Assembly: GCF_000934685.1 (NCBI RefSeq)
Contig: NZ_JYNQ01000001.1
Coordinates: forward strand, 496,001 to 560,000
DNA length: 64,000 bases
Source: Lacinutrix sp. Hel_I_90
GTDB lineage: Bacteria > Bacteroidota > Bacteroidia > Flavobacteriales > Flavobacteriaceae
Reading direction: 5' to 3'
A program made the position numbers and the translations under genes. Every line of letters begins with the position of its first letter. Position 1 is the stretch's first letter. The notes under the pieces were generated by a model. That model searched no databases, had not been told where the DNA came from, and saw nothing but the letters and a program-made list of their open reading frames with translations. Positions 34,673 through 43,995 of this stretch are shown here, one piece after another.

Positions 34673-34800
34673 GTTAAAGAAATTTCACGATTTTGTACCC
34701 CTAAAAAGGTAAGTCCTCGACGATTTAGCTTATACTAGTCTAAAATAAATTTACGAATAACTATTAAATACAGTTTTCTGTCTTTGCAGGAATAACACCC

Positions 34801-36294
34801 ATGAAGAACATTAAATTTCCATCTGCACAGTCTATTTTACTAATTATCGCTGCATTAGTGACCTTATTAACCTGGTTTATTCCGGCAGGAAAATACGACA
34901 TGTTAATCTATAATAAAACAGAACATCTTTTCATACAAACCAGCACGGCGGAGACTAAAAAATTACCTGCAACTCAGGGAACCTTAGATGCTTTGGCTAT
35001 TAAAATTCCATTGGAAAAATTTACTAATGGTGATATTTATAAAGCCATAAACATTCCAAACACTTACAAAAAGCTAGAAGCTAAACCGCAAGGGGTTTTA
35101 GAGTTTATTAAATCACCAATAAAAGGAATAATAGCGGCAGCCGATATTATTTTCTTAGTACTAATTATTGGTGGTTTAATTGGGATTATTAATAGCACTG
35201 GCGCCTTTGATGCGGGTATTGCTTCTTTAGCTAGCCTTTTAAAGGGTAACGAATTTTTATTAATAATTTTAGTAACTGTTTTAGTTGCTGCAGGAGGAAC
35301 AACGTTTGGTTTTGCAGAAGAGACCATCGCCTTCTATCCTATTTTAATTCCCGTTTTCTTGGCCGCTAAGTATGATGCTTTGGTTGGTGTTGCTTGCATT
35401 TTTGCAGGGTCTTCTATTGGTACTATGTGCTCCACTATTAATCCATTTAGTACTATTATAGCTAGTGATTCTGCAGGTATTAATTGGACCACAGGTTTAG
35501 TTGGGCGTATTTTAATGCTTTTAGCGTGCTTGACAATAAGTATAGCCTACATTATGCGTTATGCAAAACGTGTGCAACGCGATCCAACAACTTCTATTAT
35601 TTACGAGCAACAGCAACAAATTGCTGCATTGTTTGGAAATACAAGCACAGAAACTGTGACATTCACAACACGTTTGCGCTTAGCACTTTTTGTATTCGCG
35701 ATGTGTTTTGCTATTATGATTTTTGGCGTGGTATTCTTAGACTGGTGGTTTGTAGAAATGACAGCTACTTTTTTAGTAGGGGCTATTGTTATAGGTGTGA
35801 TTACTCAAATTAAAGAATCAGATTTCGTTGATACGTTTGTAAAAGGTGCAGGCGATTTGTTAGGTGTTGCTCTCATAATTGGTATAGCAAGAGGGATTAC
35901 AGTTATCATGGCAGACGGCTTGATTAGCGATACGATGTTATATTACGCAAGTAATGTTACCAGTGGTATGAATAAGGGCTTATTTGCTAGCGCAATGACA
36001 GGTATTTACGCCCTGCTATCCTTTTTTATCCCAAGTTCCTCTGGCATGGCGGTGTTAACGATGCCTATTATGTCTCCCTTAGCAGATACGGTTGGTGTTG
36101 GCAGGGAAATTGTGGTAAATGCTTACCAATATGGTATGGGCTTATTTTATTTAATTAATCCAACAGGTTTAATTCTAGCATCGTTAGCCATAGTAAAAGT
36201 AGGATTCAATAAATGGTTAAAATTCATCATGCCTTTGTTTATTATTTTGGTTGTTTTCACTTTAATAGTCATGACGGTTTCTGCGTATTTATAA
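34801..36294 (+). CDS. YfcC/arginine-antiporter-family membrane transporter
   Basis: 497 aa with about 12 hydrophobic helices. It opens with FPSAQSILLIIAALVTLLTW and carries the family's conserved GGTTFGFAEETIAFYPI and later SFFIPSSSGMAVLTMPIMSP motifs, both pseudo-symmetric pore regions of this ion-transporter-superfamily group. Members move C4-dicarboxylates, basic amino acids or unknown anions; the substrate here is not clear. Monocistronic between ung and the phosphatidyltransferase gene. Confidence 0.85.
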   Translation: MKNIKFPSAQSILLIIAALVTLLTWFIPAGKYDMLIYNKTEHLFIQTSTAETKKLPATQGTLDALAIKIPLEKFTNGDIYKAINIPNTYKKLEAKPQGVLEFIKSPIKGIIAAADIIFLVLIIGGLIGIINSTGAFDAGIASLASLLKGNEFLLIILVTVLVAAGGTTFGFAEETIAFYPILIPVFLAAKYDALVGVACIFAGSSIGTMCSTINPFSTIIASDSAGINWTTGLVGRILMLLACLTISIAYIMRYAKRVQRDPTTSIIYEQQQQIAALFGNTSTETVTFTTRLRLALFVFAMCFAIMIFGVVFLDWWFVEMTATFLVGAIVIGVITQIKESDFVDTFVKGAGDLLGVALIIGIARGITVIMADGLISDTMLYYASNVTSGMNKGLFASAMTGIYALLSFFIPSSSGMAVLTMPIMSPLADTVGVGREIVVNAYQYGMGLFYLINPTGLILASLAIVKVGFNKWLKFIMPLFIILVVFTLIVMTVSAYL

Positions 36295-36471
36295 TAGGAC
36301 AACAGCTCTAACAAAATCACTTTTAGGTATTTGTAAGAATTAACAAAACAGCTAAGCACATCAAAATAAGTTGTAGTATCTTTGTTACTTATTCACATTA
36401 AAGCAGATTTAGCTAGTTTTTAATGCTAGTGAGGTATATTCCACAAAATTTAGAGTGCGTATAAACTATAA

Positions 36472-37236
36472 ATGTCAAAATTACCGAAAGCCCACAAATT
36501 TGTGGATGTATCAGACTACGGAAGACCGATTGCCAAAATCATTGCAGCAGTATTAAAAAACACAAGATTTACACCTATTCACGTAACTATAGGTTTTATT
36601 ATCTCGGGAATAATAGCCATCGCCTGTATTCTTTACGGCTATTATTGGTATGCCGCTTTCTTTTTAATTTTAAAATCTATCCTTGATGCAGCAGATGGCG
36701 AATTAGCGCGGCTTAAAAAAACACCATCTTATACGGGTCGCTATATGGATTCCGTTGCAGATATTATTCTTAATTTTTTTATATTATTGGCGGTCTGGCA
36801 CATTACCGATTACAACATTTGGGTCACCCTAATGGCATTTTTTGGGCTCCAATTACAGGGAACACTTTACAATTACTACTATGTGATTTTAAGAAATAAA
36901 TTCGATGGTGACACAACAAGTCGCATTTTTGAAGACAAAACACCTATAGCCCTGAAAGGAGAAACACAACGCCATGTTAATATTTTGTTTGGTTTATATA
37001 AGTTGCTTTATGGCGCTTTTGATAAAGTAATCTATCTTTTAGATCGGCATGCGGCAAAGGGAAAAACGGTTCCAAATTGGTTAATGACTGCTATTTCTAC
37101 CTTTGGTTTAGGATTTCAATTATTAATTATTGCTGTATTATTAGTATTGGGCTATAAAGCAGTCATCATCCCCTTTTTTATTTACTACTCAGGGCTCATT
37201 CTTATATTTATAGCAATAAGAAAGCTCATGTATTAA
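36472..37236 (+). CDS. CDP-alcohol phosphatidyltransferase family protein
   Basis: 254 aa, about six membrane helices. It has the complete catalytic motif D-x2-D-G-x2-A-R-x8-G-x3-D-x3-D, read here as DAADGELARLKK, then GRYMDSVAD. Transfers a phosphatidyl or similar CDP-linked alcohol to an acceptor at the inner membrane for phospholipid synthesis. The specific product is unknown. A TATCTTTG -7-like element lies at 36377-36384, 88 bases before the ATG. Confidence 0.88.
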   Translation: MSKLPKAHKFVDVSDYGRPIAKIIAAVLKNTRFTPIHVTIGFIISGIIAIACILYGYYWYAAFFLILKSILDAADGELARLKKTPSYTGRYMDSVADIILNFFILLAVWHITDYNIWVTLMAFFGLQLQGTLYNYYYVILRNKFDGDTTSRIFEDKTPIALKGETQRHVNILFGLYKLLYGAFDKVIYLLDRHAAKGKTVPNWLMTAISTFGLGFQLLIIAVLLVLGYKAVIIPFFIYYSGLILIFIAIRKLMY

Positions 37237-37264
37237 AAAAAAAGCGCACTTTAACGTGCGCCTC
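37235..37264 (-). terminator. Terminator for the 37285-37599 gene
   Basis: Stem GCGCAC (37244-37249) with GTGCGC (37256-37261) followed on the minus strand by a run of Ts (As at 37235-37243 on plus). It lies 20 bases past the minus-strand stop. Confidence 0.75.
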
Positions 37265-37284
37265 TGTTTATAAAATAGTTGTAT

Positions 37285-37599
37285 TTATTTAACTTTTATG
37301 ACTTGTTCTTCTGCTTCTTCTTTCCCTTGTGATTGAAATACATAAGTATATAACCACATCAACGTAAAGGTCGGTACGATATCTAAACCTGGCATAATTT
37401 CTTCAATAAAAGAAACTGCGGCACCAACTTTACCAGAATTACCTTTGTACATTTTGGTCATTAACCATGCAGAAGCTGGAGCCCAAGCTAAGTCAGTAAT
37501 TTCACCTAAACCAGGAATAATAAAGCTGGCATAACCTATAGCGTCAAAAAGGAGGCTTGCTGCTAGTTTTTTGTATTTGGTTGTGTGCTCTAAATTCAT
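37285..37599 (-). CDS. Small conserved membrane protein, unknown
   Basis: 104 aa. Three hydrophobic stretches (about 10-30, 35-48 and 68-90) with proline-glycine turns (FIIPGLGEITDLAW, IMPGLDIVPT) and a charged C-terminus. I recognise no named family; the PGLGE/PGLD repeats suggest a two-repeat membrane fold. Separate terminator downstream and a 175-base gap upstream to msrA, both on the minus strand. Confidence 0.6.
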   Translation of the reverse strand: MNLEHTTKYKKLAASLLFDAIGYASFIIPGLGEITDLAWAPASAWLMTKMYKGNSGKVGAAVSFIEEIMPGLDIVPTFTLMWLYTYVFQSQGKEEAEEQVIKVK

Positions 37600-37774
37600 C
37601 TTATAAAAATTGTATTATATTCATGTTTCAACAAATAGTGTTCCAAACTTATTTTAGGATTCCCATACCATATGGGTACGAAAAAGCACTCCTTTGTTAC
37701 GGAAAATTTAAGAAAATAACCAAAGTTTATTAATTTTAGCAACCTATTGATTACTATTTTTATTCAAACGCATG

Positions 37775-38329
37775 TTATTTTTTGATGGTCTTTAATTTAT
37801 CACTATAAAATGTCGCCAGCTTTTTAATTTTTGGATGAATAACAAATTGACAATAAGAGGCATCCGTATTTCGCTCATAAAACGCTTGGTGTTCTTTTCC
37901 GGCTGTATAGAATGCATCTAAAGGCGTCACTTCTGTTACTATTTCAGAATTAAAAACCTGTTCACCATCTAAGTGAGCTATAAAGGCTTCTGCTTGATTT
38001 TTTTGAGTTTCAGAAGCATAGAAAATAGCCGAACGGTATTGCGTACCAATATCGTGACCTTGTCTATTTAAGGTTGTCGGGTCGTGTGTCGCGAAGAAAA
38101 TTTCCAATAATTCTACATAGGATATGACCTCAGGGTTATAATGCAGCTGAATCCCTTCAGCATGTCCCGTACGTCCTGTCGTAATTTCGCGATACGCTGG
38201 ATTTTTTATTTGTCCGCCAGTATACCCAGAAATAACTTGCTCCACTCCTTCTACCCTATTAAAAACGGCTTCTGTACACCAAAAGCAGCCACCAGCGAAT
38301 GTGGCGATTTCTAAATTTTTATTTTCCAT
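37775..38329 (-). CDS. msrA: Peptide methionine sulfoxide reductase A
   Basis: 184 aa. Active site Cys in ATFAGGCFWCTEAVF near the N-terminus, HYNPEVISYVELLEIFF, DPTTLNRQGHDIGTQYRSAIF and the C-terminal reductase region. Reduces methionine-S-sulfoxide in proteins. No signal peptide, so cytosolic. The variant has Trp-Cys-Thr at the usual GCFWC site, as expected. Confidence 0.96.
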   Translation of the reverse strand: MENKNLEIATFAGGCFWCTEAVFNRVEGVEQVISGYTGGQIKNPAYREITTGRTGHAEGIQLHYNPEVISYVELLEIFFATHDPTTLNRQGHDIGTQYRSAIFYASETQKNQAEAFIAHLDGEQVFNSEIVTEVTPLDAFYTAGKEHQAFYERNTDASYCQFVIHPKIKKLATFYSDKLKTIKK

Positions 38330-38507
38330 ACATCTAAAGTTAATTAAAATTGTTCATTTTAACAGTACAAGGGCCTAGACAGTCTGTTTTTTAACTTTTA
38401 ATTAGGAATAAAAGCCAAGTACAAAAGTAGTTTTGCAGTAATAAAATGTAACAATCCCAAATCTTGAGAGTCTTTAGACTATCAATCAGTAAACAATCTA
38501 ACTACAA

Positions 38508-41006
38508 ATGAAACAATTTTTGTTTTTCACTATCGCTATTCTATTGACCCTGAGTGTTACAGCTCAAGATAAAAAAACATATCAAATACAACGTACAGAT
38601 ACACCTCCAAAGATCGATGGCATCCTTGATGATGCTGCTTGGAATGACGCTCAAGTTGCTACAGATTTTACTGAATTTAGACCAGAAGTTGGTGATAAAG
38701 CACCAGAAAATAAAACGACTAAAGTGCGCATGACTTATGATGACTCGGGTATTTATGTTTCGGCGTATTGCTATGACGACCCCAAAGATATCATGCGTCA
38801 ATTCACACAAAGAGACAACTTTGGACAATCGGATTTTTTCGGATTAATTTTCAACCCAAATAACGATGCACAAAACAATACTGAATTTTTTGTTTTTAGC
38901 TCTGGAACTCAAGCAGATGCTGTGGAAAGCCCTAGTATTGGAGAGGATTTTGGTTGGAATGCGGTTTGGGAAAGTAGTGTTCAATTAGTACAGGATGGTT
39001 GGATTGTAGAAATTAAAATCCCATACAGAGCCTTACGTTTTACCCAACAAGAAGCTCCTGTCTGGGGGGTTCAATTTCACAGGCACTATAGAAAAACACG
39101 TGAACAAATGACCTGGAATGCTATCGATGTTACCAAAGGAAGCATCGGTTTGTACAATGCAGAATTAGAAGGGATAAAGAACATTACACCACCCACACGA
39201 TTAAGCTTTTTCCCTTATGCTTCTGCATTAGTAAGCTCTTTTGATGGAGAAGCAGAAACTGATTTTGCTGCTGGATTAGATGTAAAGTATGGCATTACAG
39301 AAAACCTAACCTTAGATGCTACTTTAATACCCGATTTTAGTCAGGCAGGTTTTGATAATGTAGAATTGAACTTAGGCCCGTTCGAGCAACAATTCTCCGA
39401 ACAAAGACAATTTTTTAAAGAAGGTGTAGACCTATTTAATAAAGGCAATTTGTTCTATTCCAGACGTGTTGGTGATGCGCCTTCTGGCAGTGTAAACTTA
39501 AAGAGTAATGAATCTGTTACGGAATATCCAGATAAAGTACAGCTCCTAAATGCTGTTAAAGTTTCTGGAAGAACAAAAAAAGGTTTAGGCATTGGTTTTT
39601 TTAATGCAATAACCAAAAAAACGTATGCAGACATACAGGTTGAGGAGACCAAAATAAATTCGGTGACTAGTTTAGAAGAAACTTATTTCTCCAGACGACA
39701 AGAATTAGTAGAGCCGCTTTCGAACTACAATATCATGGTATTAGACCAACAGTTCAACAAAAACTCCTCTGTCACTTTAATAAATACTAATGTAACAAGA
39801 GATGGCGATTTTAGAGATGCTAATGTTACAGGTTTACTCTTTGATTTAATAAACAAGAAAAACACCTATGGCGCTATAGCAGAAGTTAAAAGAAGTGCTT
39901 TTAATGATGTACCAAACAAAGAAAGTGGCTATACAGCGAAATTGGGAGTAGGAAAAAACAGTGGGAAAATACGTTATAGTTTTGCTTATGACTACGCAGA
40001 TGAAAATTATGATATCAATGATTTAGGGATTCTATTTAGAAATAATTACAGTAATTTTTCAGCAGATGTTAGCTATCGTATTTTTGAACCAACCACGTTT
40101 TTTAATGACATGTATCTTGGAAGTTGGTTTAATTACAACCAATTAGCAAATCCAAACACGTTTACTGGAGCAAATACAGGGTTTAATTTTAATGGCCAAA
40201 CCAAAAAATTACATAATTTCGGAATTAATTCAAACTGGAACATCGGTAAACAATACGATTATTTTGAACCAAGAAATGGTTTTGACAGCTATTTTATAAC
40301 CGAAGATTATGCGCAAGCCAATACCTGGATGTCAAGTAACTACAACTTGTTTTTTGCCTTAGATGCAAACTTTGGTTATGGTCGTTTCTTAGATGATGAC
40401 AGAAAAAACTTTAACAACTGGTGGTTTGGATTAAACCCAAGATTTAAATTTAACGATAATTTTCTTTTAGTTCTTGGATTTGATTATGATGATTATTCAG
40501 CAGACAGAGGTTATGTAAACGGCCAAGAAATTGACGATCGTATTATTTTTGGTCAACGCGATCGTGTTGATATTGAGGCCAGCATTTCTGGGAGCTATAA
40601 CTTTGATTCTTTTAATGCGTTAACACTAAGTTTTAGAAACTACTTGAGTACGGTTACTTATGACAACAGTATGTATGTGCTTCAAGACAACGGTTATTTA
40701 AAAGCATCTGAAATCTATACTAAAAACAACATAAGCAGTGATCCCAATTTCTCACCAGACATTAATTTTAACACCTGGAATTTAGATTTGAGCTATACTT
40801 GGCAGTTTGCTCCTGGAAGTCAACTAACCGCATTATATAGAAACCAGATTTTTAATTTTTCTAATAATTCTGAAGCTGGATTCTTTGACAGTATAGACGA
40901 TTTGTTCAAACAAGAACAACGGAATACATTTTCTTTACGCATGGTGTACTTTATCGATTATAACGATTTAAAAAACGTGTTCAAAAAGAGTTCTAAAGCC
41001 ATTTAA
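38508..41006 (+). CDS. DUF5916 outer-membrane protein with CBM9-like N-terminus
   Basis: 832 aa, signal peptide MKQFLFFTIAILLTLSVTA. Residues about 25-230 are a carbohydrate-binding-family-9-like beta-sandwich (PPKIDGILDDAAWNDA, VRMTYDDSGIYVSAYCYDD), and the rest is a large beta-rich region with alternating hydrophobic residues and aromatic-rich ends, ending near LRMVYFIDYNDLK, like an outer-membrane barrel. DUF5916 family, common in Bacteroidota; ligand unknown. A TAGTTTTG -7-like element precedes it at 38428. Confidence 0.82.
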   Translation: MKQFLFFTIAILLTLSVTAQDKKTYQIQRTDTPPKIDGILDDAAWNDAQVATDFTEFRPEVGDKAPENKTTKVRMTYDDSGIYVSAYCYDDPKDIMRQFTQRDNFGQSDFFGLIFNPNNDAQNNTEFFVFSSGTQADAVESPSIGEDFGWNAVWESSVQLVQDGWIVEIKIPYRALRFTQQEAPVWGVQFHRHYRKTREQMTWNAIDVTKGSIGLYNAELEGIKNITPPTRLSFFPYASALVSSFDGEAETDFAAGLDVKYGITENLTLDATLIPDFSQAGFDNVELNLGPFEQQFSEQRQFFKEGVDLFNKGNLFYSRRVGDAPSGSVNLKSNESVTEYPDKVQLLNAVKVSGRTKKGLGIGFFNAITKKTYADIQVEETKINSVTSLEETYFSRRQELVEPLSNYNIMVLDQQFNKNSSVTLINTNVTRDGDFRDANVTGLLFDLINKKNTYGAIAEVKRSAFNDVPNKESGYTAKLGVGKNSGKIRYSFAYDYADENYDINDLGILFRNNYSNFSADVSYRIFEPTTFFNDMYLGSWFNYNQLANPNTFTGANTGFNFNGQTKKLHNFGINSNWNIGKQYDYFEPRNGFDSYFITEDYAQANTWMSSNYNLFFALDANFGYGRFLDDDRKNFNNWWFGLNPRFKFNDNFLLVLGFDYDDYSADRGYVNGQEIDDRIIFGQRDRVDIEASISGSYNFDSFNALTLSFRNYLSTVTYDNSMYVLQDNGYLKASEIYTKNNISSDPNFSPDINFNTWNLDLSYTWQFAPGSQLTALYRNQIFNFSNNSEAGFFDSIDDLFKQEQRNTFSLRMVYFIDYNDLKNVFKKSSKAI

Positions 41007-41057
41007 AGTTGCGCATTAGCTTGTAAAGTAGTATTTTCATTTTTTATAAAATGTTAG

Positions 41058-41717
41058 ATGATAAAAGCTGAAAATATTCACAAATATTACGATGATTTAC
41101 ATGTTTTAAAAGGTGTAAATGTTCATATTAAAAAAGGAGAAATTGTATCTATTGTTGGCGCATCTGGTGCTGGAAAGACGACATTACTTCAAATTTTAGG
41201 TACCTTAGACTACATTGATAAAAGCAAAAAAGCGACTTTAATTATAGACGGCGTTGCTATTAGTAACTTGTCTGAAAAAGCACTGGCTAAATTTAGAAAT
41301 GAACATATTGGCTTTATTTTTCAATTTCACCAATTATTACCAGAATTCACAGCTTTAGAGAATGTTTGTATTCCTGCATTCATAAAAAAAACACCTAGAG
41401 CAGAAGCGACTACACGTGCTAAAGAATTACTTGATTTCTTAGGACTTTCACATCGTTATGATCACAAGCCAAACGAATTGTCTGGAGGAGAGCAACAGCG
41501 CGTTGCTGTAGCCAGAGCCTTAATCAATAATCCCAGTTTAATTTTTGCCGATGAACCTTCTGGAAACCTAGACAGTGAGAGTGCCGAAAACCTGCACAAC
41601 CTCTTTTTTAAACTTAGGGACCAATTTGGGCAAACTTTTGTAATCGTTACACATAATGAAGAACTAGCCAATTTAGCAGATAGAAAGCTAACGATGGTAG
41701 ATGGGAAGATTGTATAG
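41058..41717 (+). CDS. ABC transporter ATP-binding protein, LolD-like
   Basis: 219 aa. Walker [11 protein letters not shown], the [15 protein letters not shown] signature, Walker [14 protein letters not shown] and H-loop VTHNEELA are all canonical. By size and sequence it belongs to the LolD/FtsE/MacB group that energises lipoprotein release or export. No permease gene sits next to it, so its partner is elsewhere. Starts 51 bases after the DUF5916 gene. Confidence 0.85.
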   Translation: MIKAENIHKYYDDLHVLKGVNVHIKKGEIVSIVGASGAGKTTLLQILGTLDYIDKSKKATLIIDGVAISNLSEKALAKFRNEHIGFIFQFHQLLPEFTALENVCIPAFIKKTPRAEATTRAKELLDFLGLSHRYDHKPNELSGGEQQRVAVARALINNPSLIFADEPSGNLDSESAENLHNLFFKLRDQFGQTFVIVTHNEELANLADRKLTMVDGKIV

Positions 41718-41845
41718 CCTAGCGAAAGCATTTTTAAGACCTGAGAAATGCAAAGCCATTAGACGCTTGATGCATTTATTTTATGTGATACGGCAACAAT
41801 ATGCTAATGATTTAAAAAACAGATTTTATTCTGCACCTATTACAG

Positions 41846-42610
41846 ATGACTAAAACGGAACTTAAAGAATTTCTAGACAGTAAGGTTGAACAATACAATA
41901 CCTTAGCGTTTATTGAAAGTGATCCTGTACAAATCCCTCACTTATTCAGCAAAAAAGAAGATATTGAAATCGCTGGATTTTTATCGGCCACTATTGCCTG
42001 GGGAAACAGAAAAAGCATTATTAATAATGCAAATAAGATGATGGAACTATTAGAACAGGCGCCTCATGATTTTATAATAAACCATCAAGACAGTGATTTG
42101 GAAAAACTCGAGACGTTTGTTCATAGAACCTTTAACGGCATTGATTTTATAACCTTTGTAAAAGCACTTCAACACGTGTATAAAAATCATAACGGATTGG
42201 AAGCTGTATTTGCAAAACATGCTGAAACGGACACTTTACAAAGGACTATACATGAATTTAAACGCACGTTTTTTGAAATTGAACATCTCCAGCGCACTCA
42301 AAAACATGTTAGTGATCCCCTTAAAAATTCAGCAGCAAAACGTATCAATATGTTTTTGCGTTGGATGGTGCGCAACGATAAACGAGGTGTTGATTTTGGG
42401 ATTTGGAAAAGCCTCTCACCTGCTCAATTATCTTGTCCGTTAGACGTGCATTCTGGAAATGTAGCCCGAAAGCTTGGACTATTAAAACGGAAACAAAATG
42501 ATGGTAAAGCCCTTGCTGAATTAGACAACGCGTTAAGGCAGCTAGATCCAAAAGATCCAGTTAAATATGATTTTGCACTCTTCGGTTTAGGCGTGTTTGA
42601 ACGTTTTTAA
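41846..42610 (+). CDS. TIGR02757 family protein
   Basis: 254 aa, cytosolic. Matches TIGR02757 (DUF2400): AGFLSATIAWGNRKSIINNA near 40-60, NGIDFITFVKALQHVY, RINMFLRWMVRNDKRGVDFGIW and the LDVHSGNVARKLGLL motif. A widespread Bacteroidota family with a helix-rich fold that includes a helix-hairpin-helix-like region, suggesting nucleic-acid contact; activity unknown. Confidence 0.85.
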   Translation: MTKTELKEFLDSKVEQYNTLAFIESDPVQIPHLFSKKEDIEIAGFLSATIAWGNRKSIINNANKMMELLEQAPHDFIINHQDSDLEKLETFVHRTFNGIDFITFVKALQHVYKNHNGLEAVFAKHAETDTLQRTIHEFKRTFFEIEHLQRTQKHVSDPLKNSAAKRINMFLRWMVRNDKRGVDFGIWKSLSPAQLSCPLDVHSGNVARKLGLLKRKQNDGKALAELDNALRQLDPKDPVKYDFALFGLGVFERF

Positions 42611-42706
42611 TGCTCAATTCGTTAAAATTTTAACACTTTACAACCCACATCGCTAATCCATAACGATATAATATTATATTTGAAATATTCTTAAAAATAC
42701 AGCCTA

Positions 42707-43912
42707 GTGATAAGTCCTCAAATTCCTCTTAATGAAGCAGAACGTTTAAAAGCAGTAGAAAGCTATAACCTCATAGATACGCTTCCGGAAAGAGATTTTG
42801 ATAATATTACGTCTCTTATTGCGGCACTATTTGAAGTTCCAATAGCTTTAGTCACCTTATTAGACGTAGATAGAAACTTTTTAAAATCTCATTATGGTGT
42901 TCCCTTTAACGATTCACCTAGAAGCATTTCATTTTGTGGACATGCGATTTTAACCGATGAAGATATATTTATTGTTGAAGATTCACGTAAAGATAAACGG
43001 TTTTGTGATAACCCATTAGTTAAAGATCACAATGCGATTTTTTATGCTGGCGCTCCTTTAGTGAATGCTGAAGGTTATAAACTGGGAACTCTTTGTGTAT
43101 TCGACACTAAACCGAGAAAAATTACAGAGCTACAAATAAAATCCATGGTTTCTTTAGCCAGTCAGGTGGTTAATTTATTCGAATTACGAAAAAAGAACAA
43201 AGAGCTTACCGAGACGAAAAAAATTCTTAAGGATAAAAATGCAGAATTAAAAACCTTTGCTGGTACAGTATCGCACGACATGAAAATGCCTTTAGCAAAT
43301 CTAATTGTGACTTCAGATATTTTAAAGATGAAATACGGTTCAAAATTAGATAAAAAAGGCCTGGAATATCTTAATTATTTAAAAAGTGCCTCTTTTACTT
43401 TAAGTGAGTATATAAGCGGGTTATTGGCACATTATGAAAGTGATAAGATTGAAGATAATTACGAGCGTTTCGATATACATCAATTATTAGAGGAGATTGT
43501 TGATTTATTAAATATAAACTTAGATTGTGAAATTAATTTACCAGAAAAAAATGAAGAACTCTTTTGCAACCGTGCAGCATTAGAACAGGTTTTTTTAAAT
43601 CTTATAGGTAATAGTCTAAAATACAATGATAAAGAGGAAGTTATTATAACTATAGACTGCCAGAAAAAAGAGGCCTTTTATAATTTTACCATTACAGATA
43701 ATGGTGTTGGCATTCCCAAAAACAAGCAAAAAGAGATTTTTGATTTATTTACTACTATTGGCACTATAGATAGAAATGGTAACAAAGGACATGGTATTGG
43801 TTTATCAACAGTACAAAAATTAATAAAATCATTGGGAGGTAATATTTCTGTATCTTCAGTAGAAGGGAAAAGCACCACCTTTGAATTTTCAATAGCCGCA
43901 ATAGAACATTAA
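42707..43912 (+). CDS. GAF-domain sensor histidine kinase
   Basis: 401 aa from a GTG at 42707. Residues about 25-160 are a GAF domain (VPIALVTLLDVDRNFLKSHYG, GTLCVFDTKPRKIT); a coiled linker leads to HisKA with the phospho-acceptor His190 in TVSHDMKMPLANLI and to a HATPase domain with N-box LNLIGNSLKYND, ITDNGVGIPK and GNKGHGIGLSTVQK. No membrane segment, so a cytosolic sensor. No response regulator adjacent. A TATATTTG -7 element (42675-42682) precedes the start. Confidence 0.88.
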   Translation: MISPQIPLNEAERLKAVESYNLIDTLPERDFDNITSLIAALFEVPIALVTLLDVDRNFLKSHYGVPFNDSPRSISFCGHAILTDEDIFIVEDSRKDKRFCDNPLVKDHNAIFYAGAPLVNAEGYKLGTLCVFDTKPRKITELQIKSMVSLASQVVNLFELRKKNKELTETKKILKDKNAELKTFAGTVSHDMKMPLANLIVTSDILKMKYGSKLDKKGLEYLNYLKSASFTLSEYISGLLAHYESDKIEDNYERFDIHQLLEEIVDLLNINLDCEINLPEKNEELFCNRAALEQVFLNLIGNSLKYNDKEEVIITIDCQKKEAFYNFTITDNGVGIPKNKQKEIFDLFTTIGTIDRNGNKGHGIGLSTVQKLIKSLGGNISVSSVEGKSTTFEFSIAAIEH

Positions 43913-43937
43913 AAAAACTGGTTTTATAACAATAAAT

Positions 43938-43971
43938 AAAAAGACCGATTCATCTTTGAATCGGTCTTTTT
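43938..43971. terminator. Bidirectional terminator between kinase and M61 peptidase genes
   Basis: A perfect 14-bp stem (AAAAAGACCGATTC at 43938-43951 with 43958-43971, loop ATCTTT) with T-runs on both strands, shared by the two convergent genes. Confidence 0.92.
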
Positions 43972-43995
43972 ATTACTGTCTATTTATTCTATTGA

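Noticed and set aside
42210-42551. ORFs on both strands within the TIGR02757 gene
   Set aside because: Shadows; no start context and no conserved domain.
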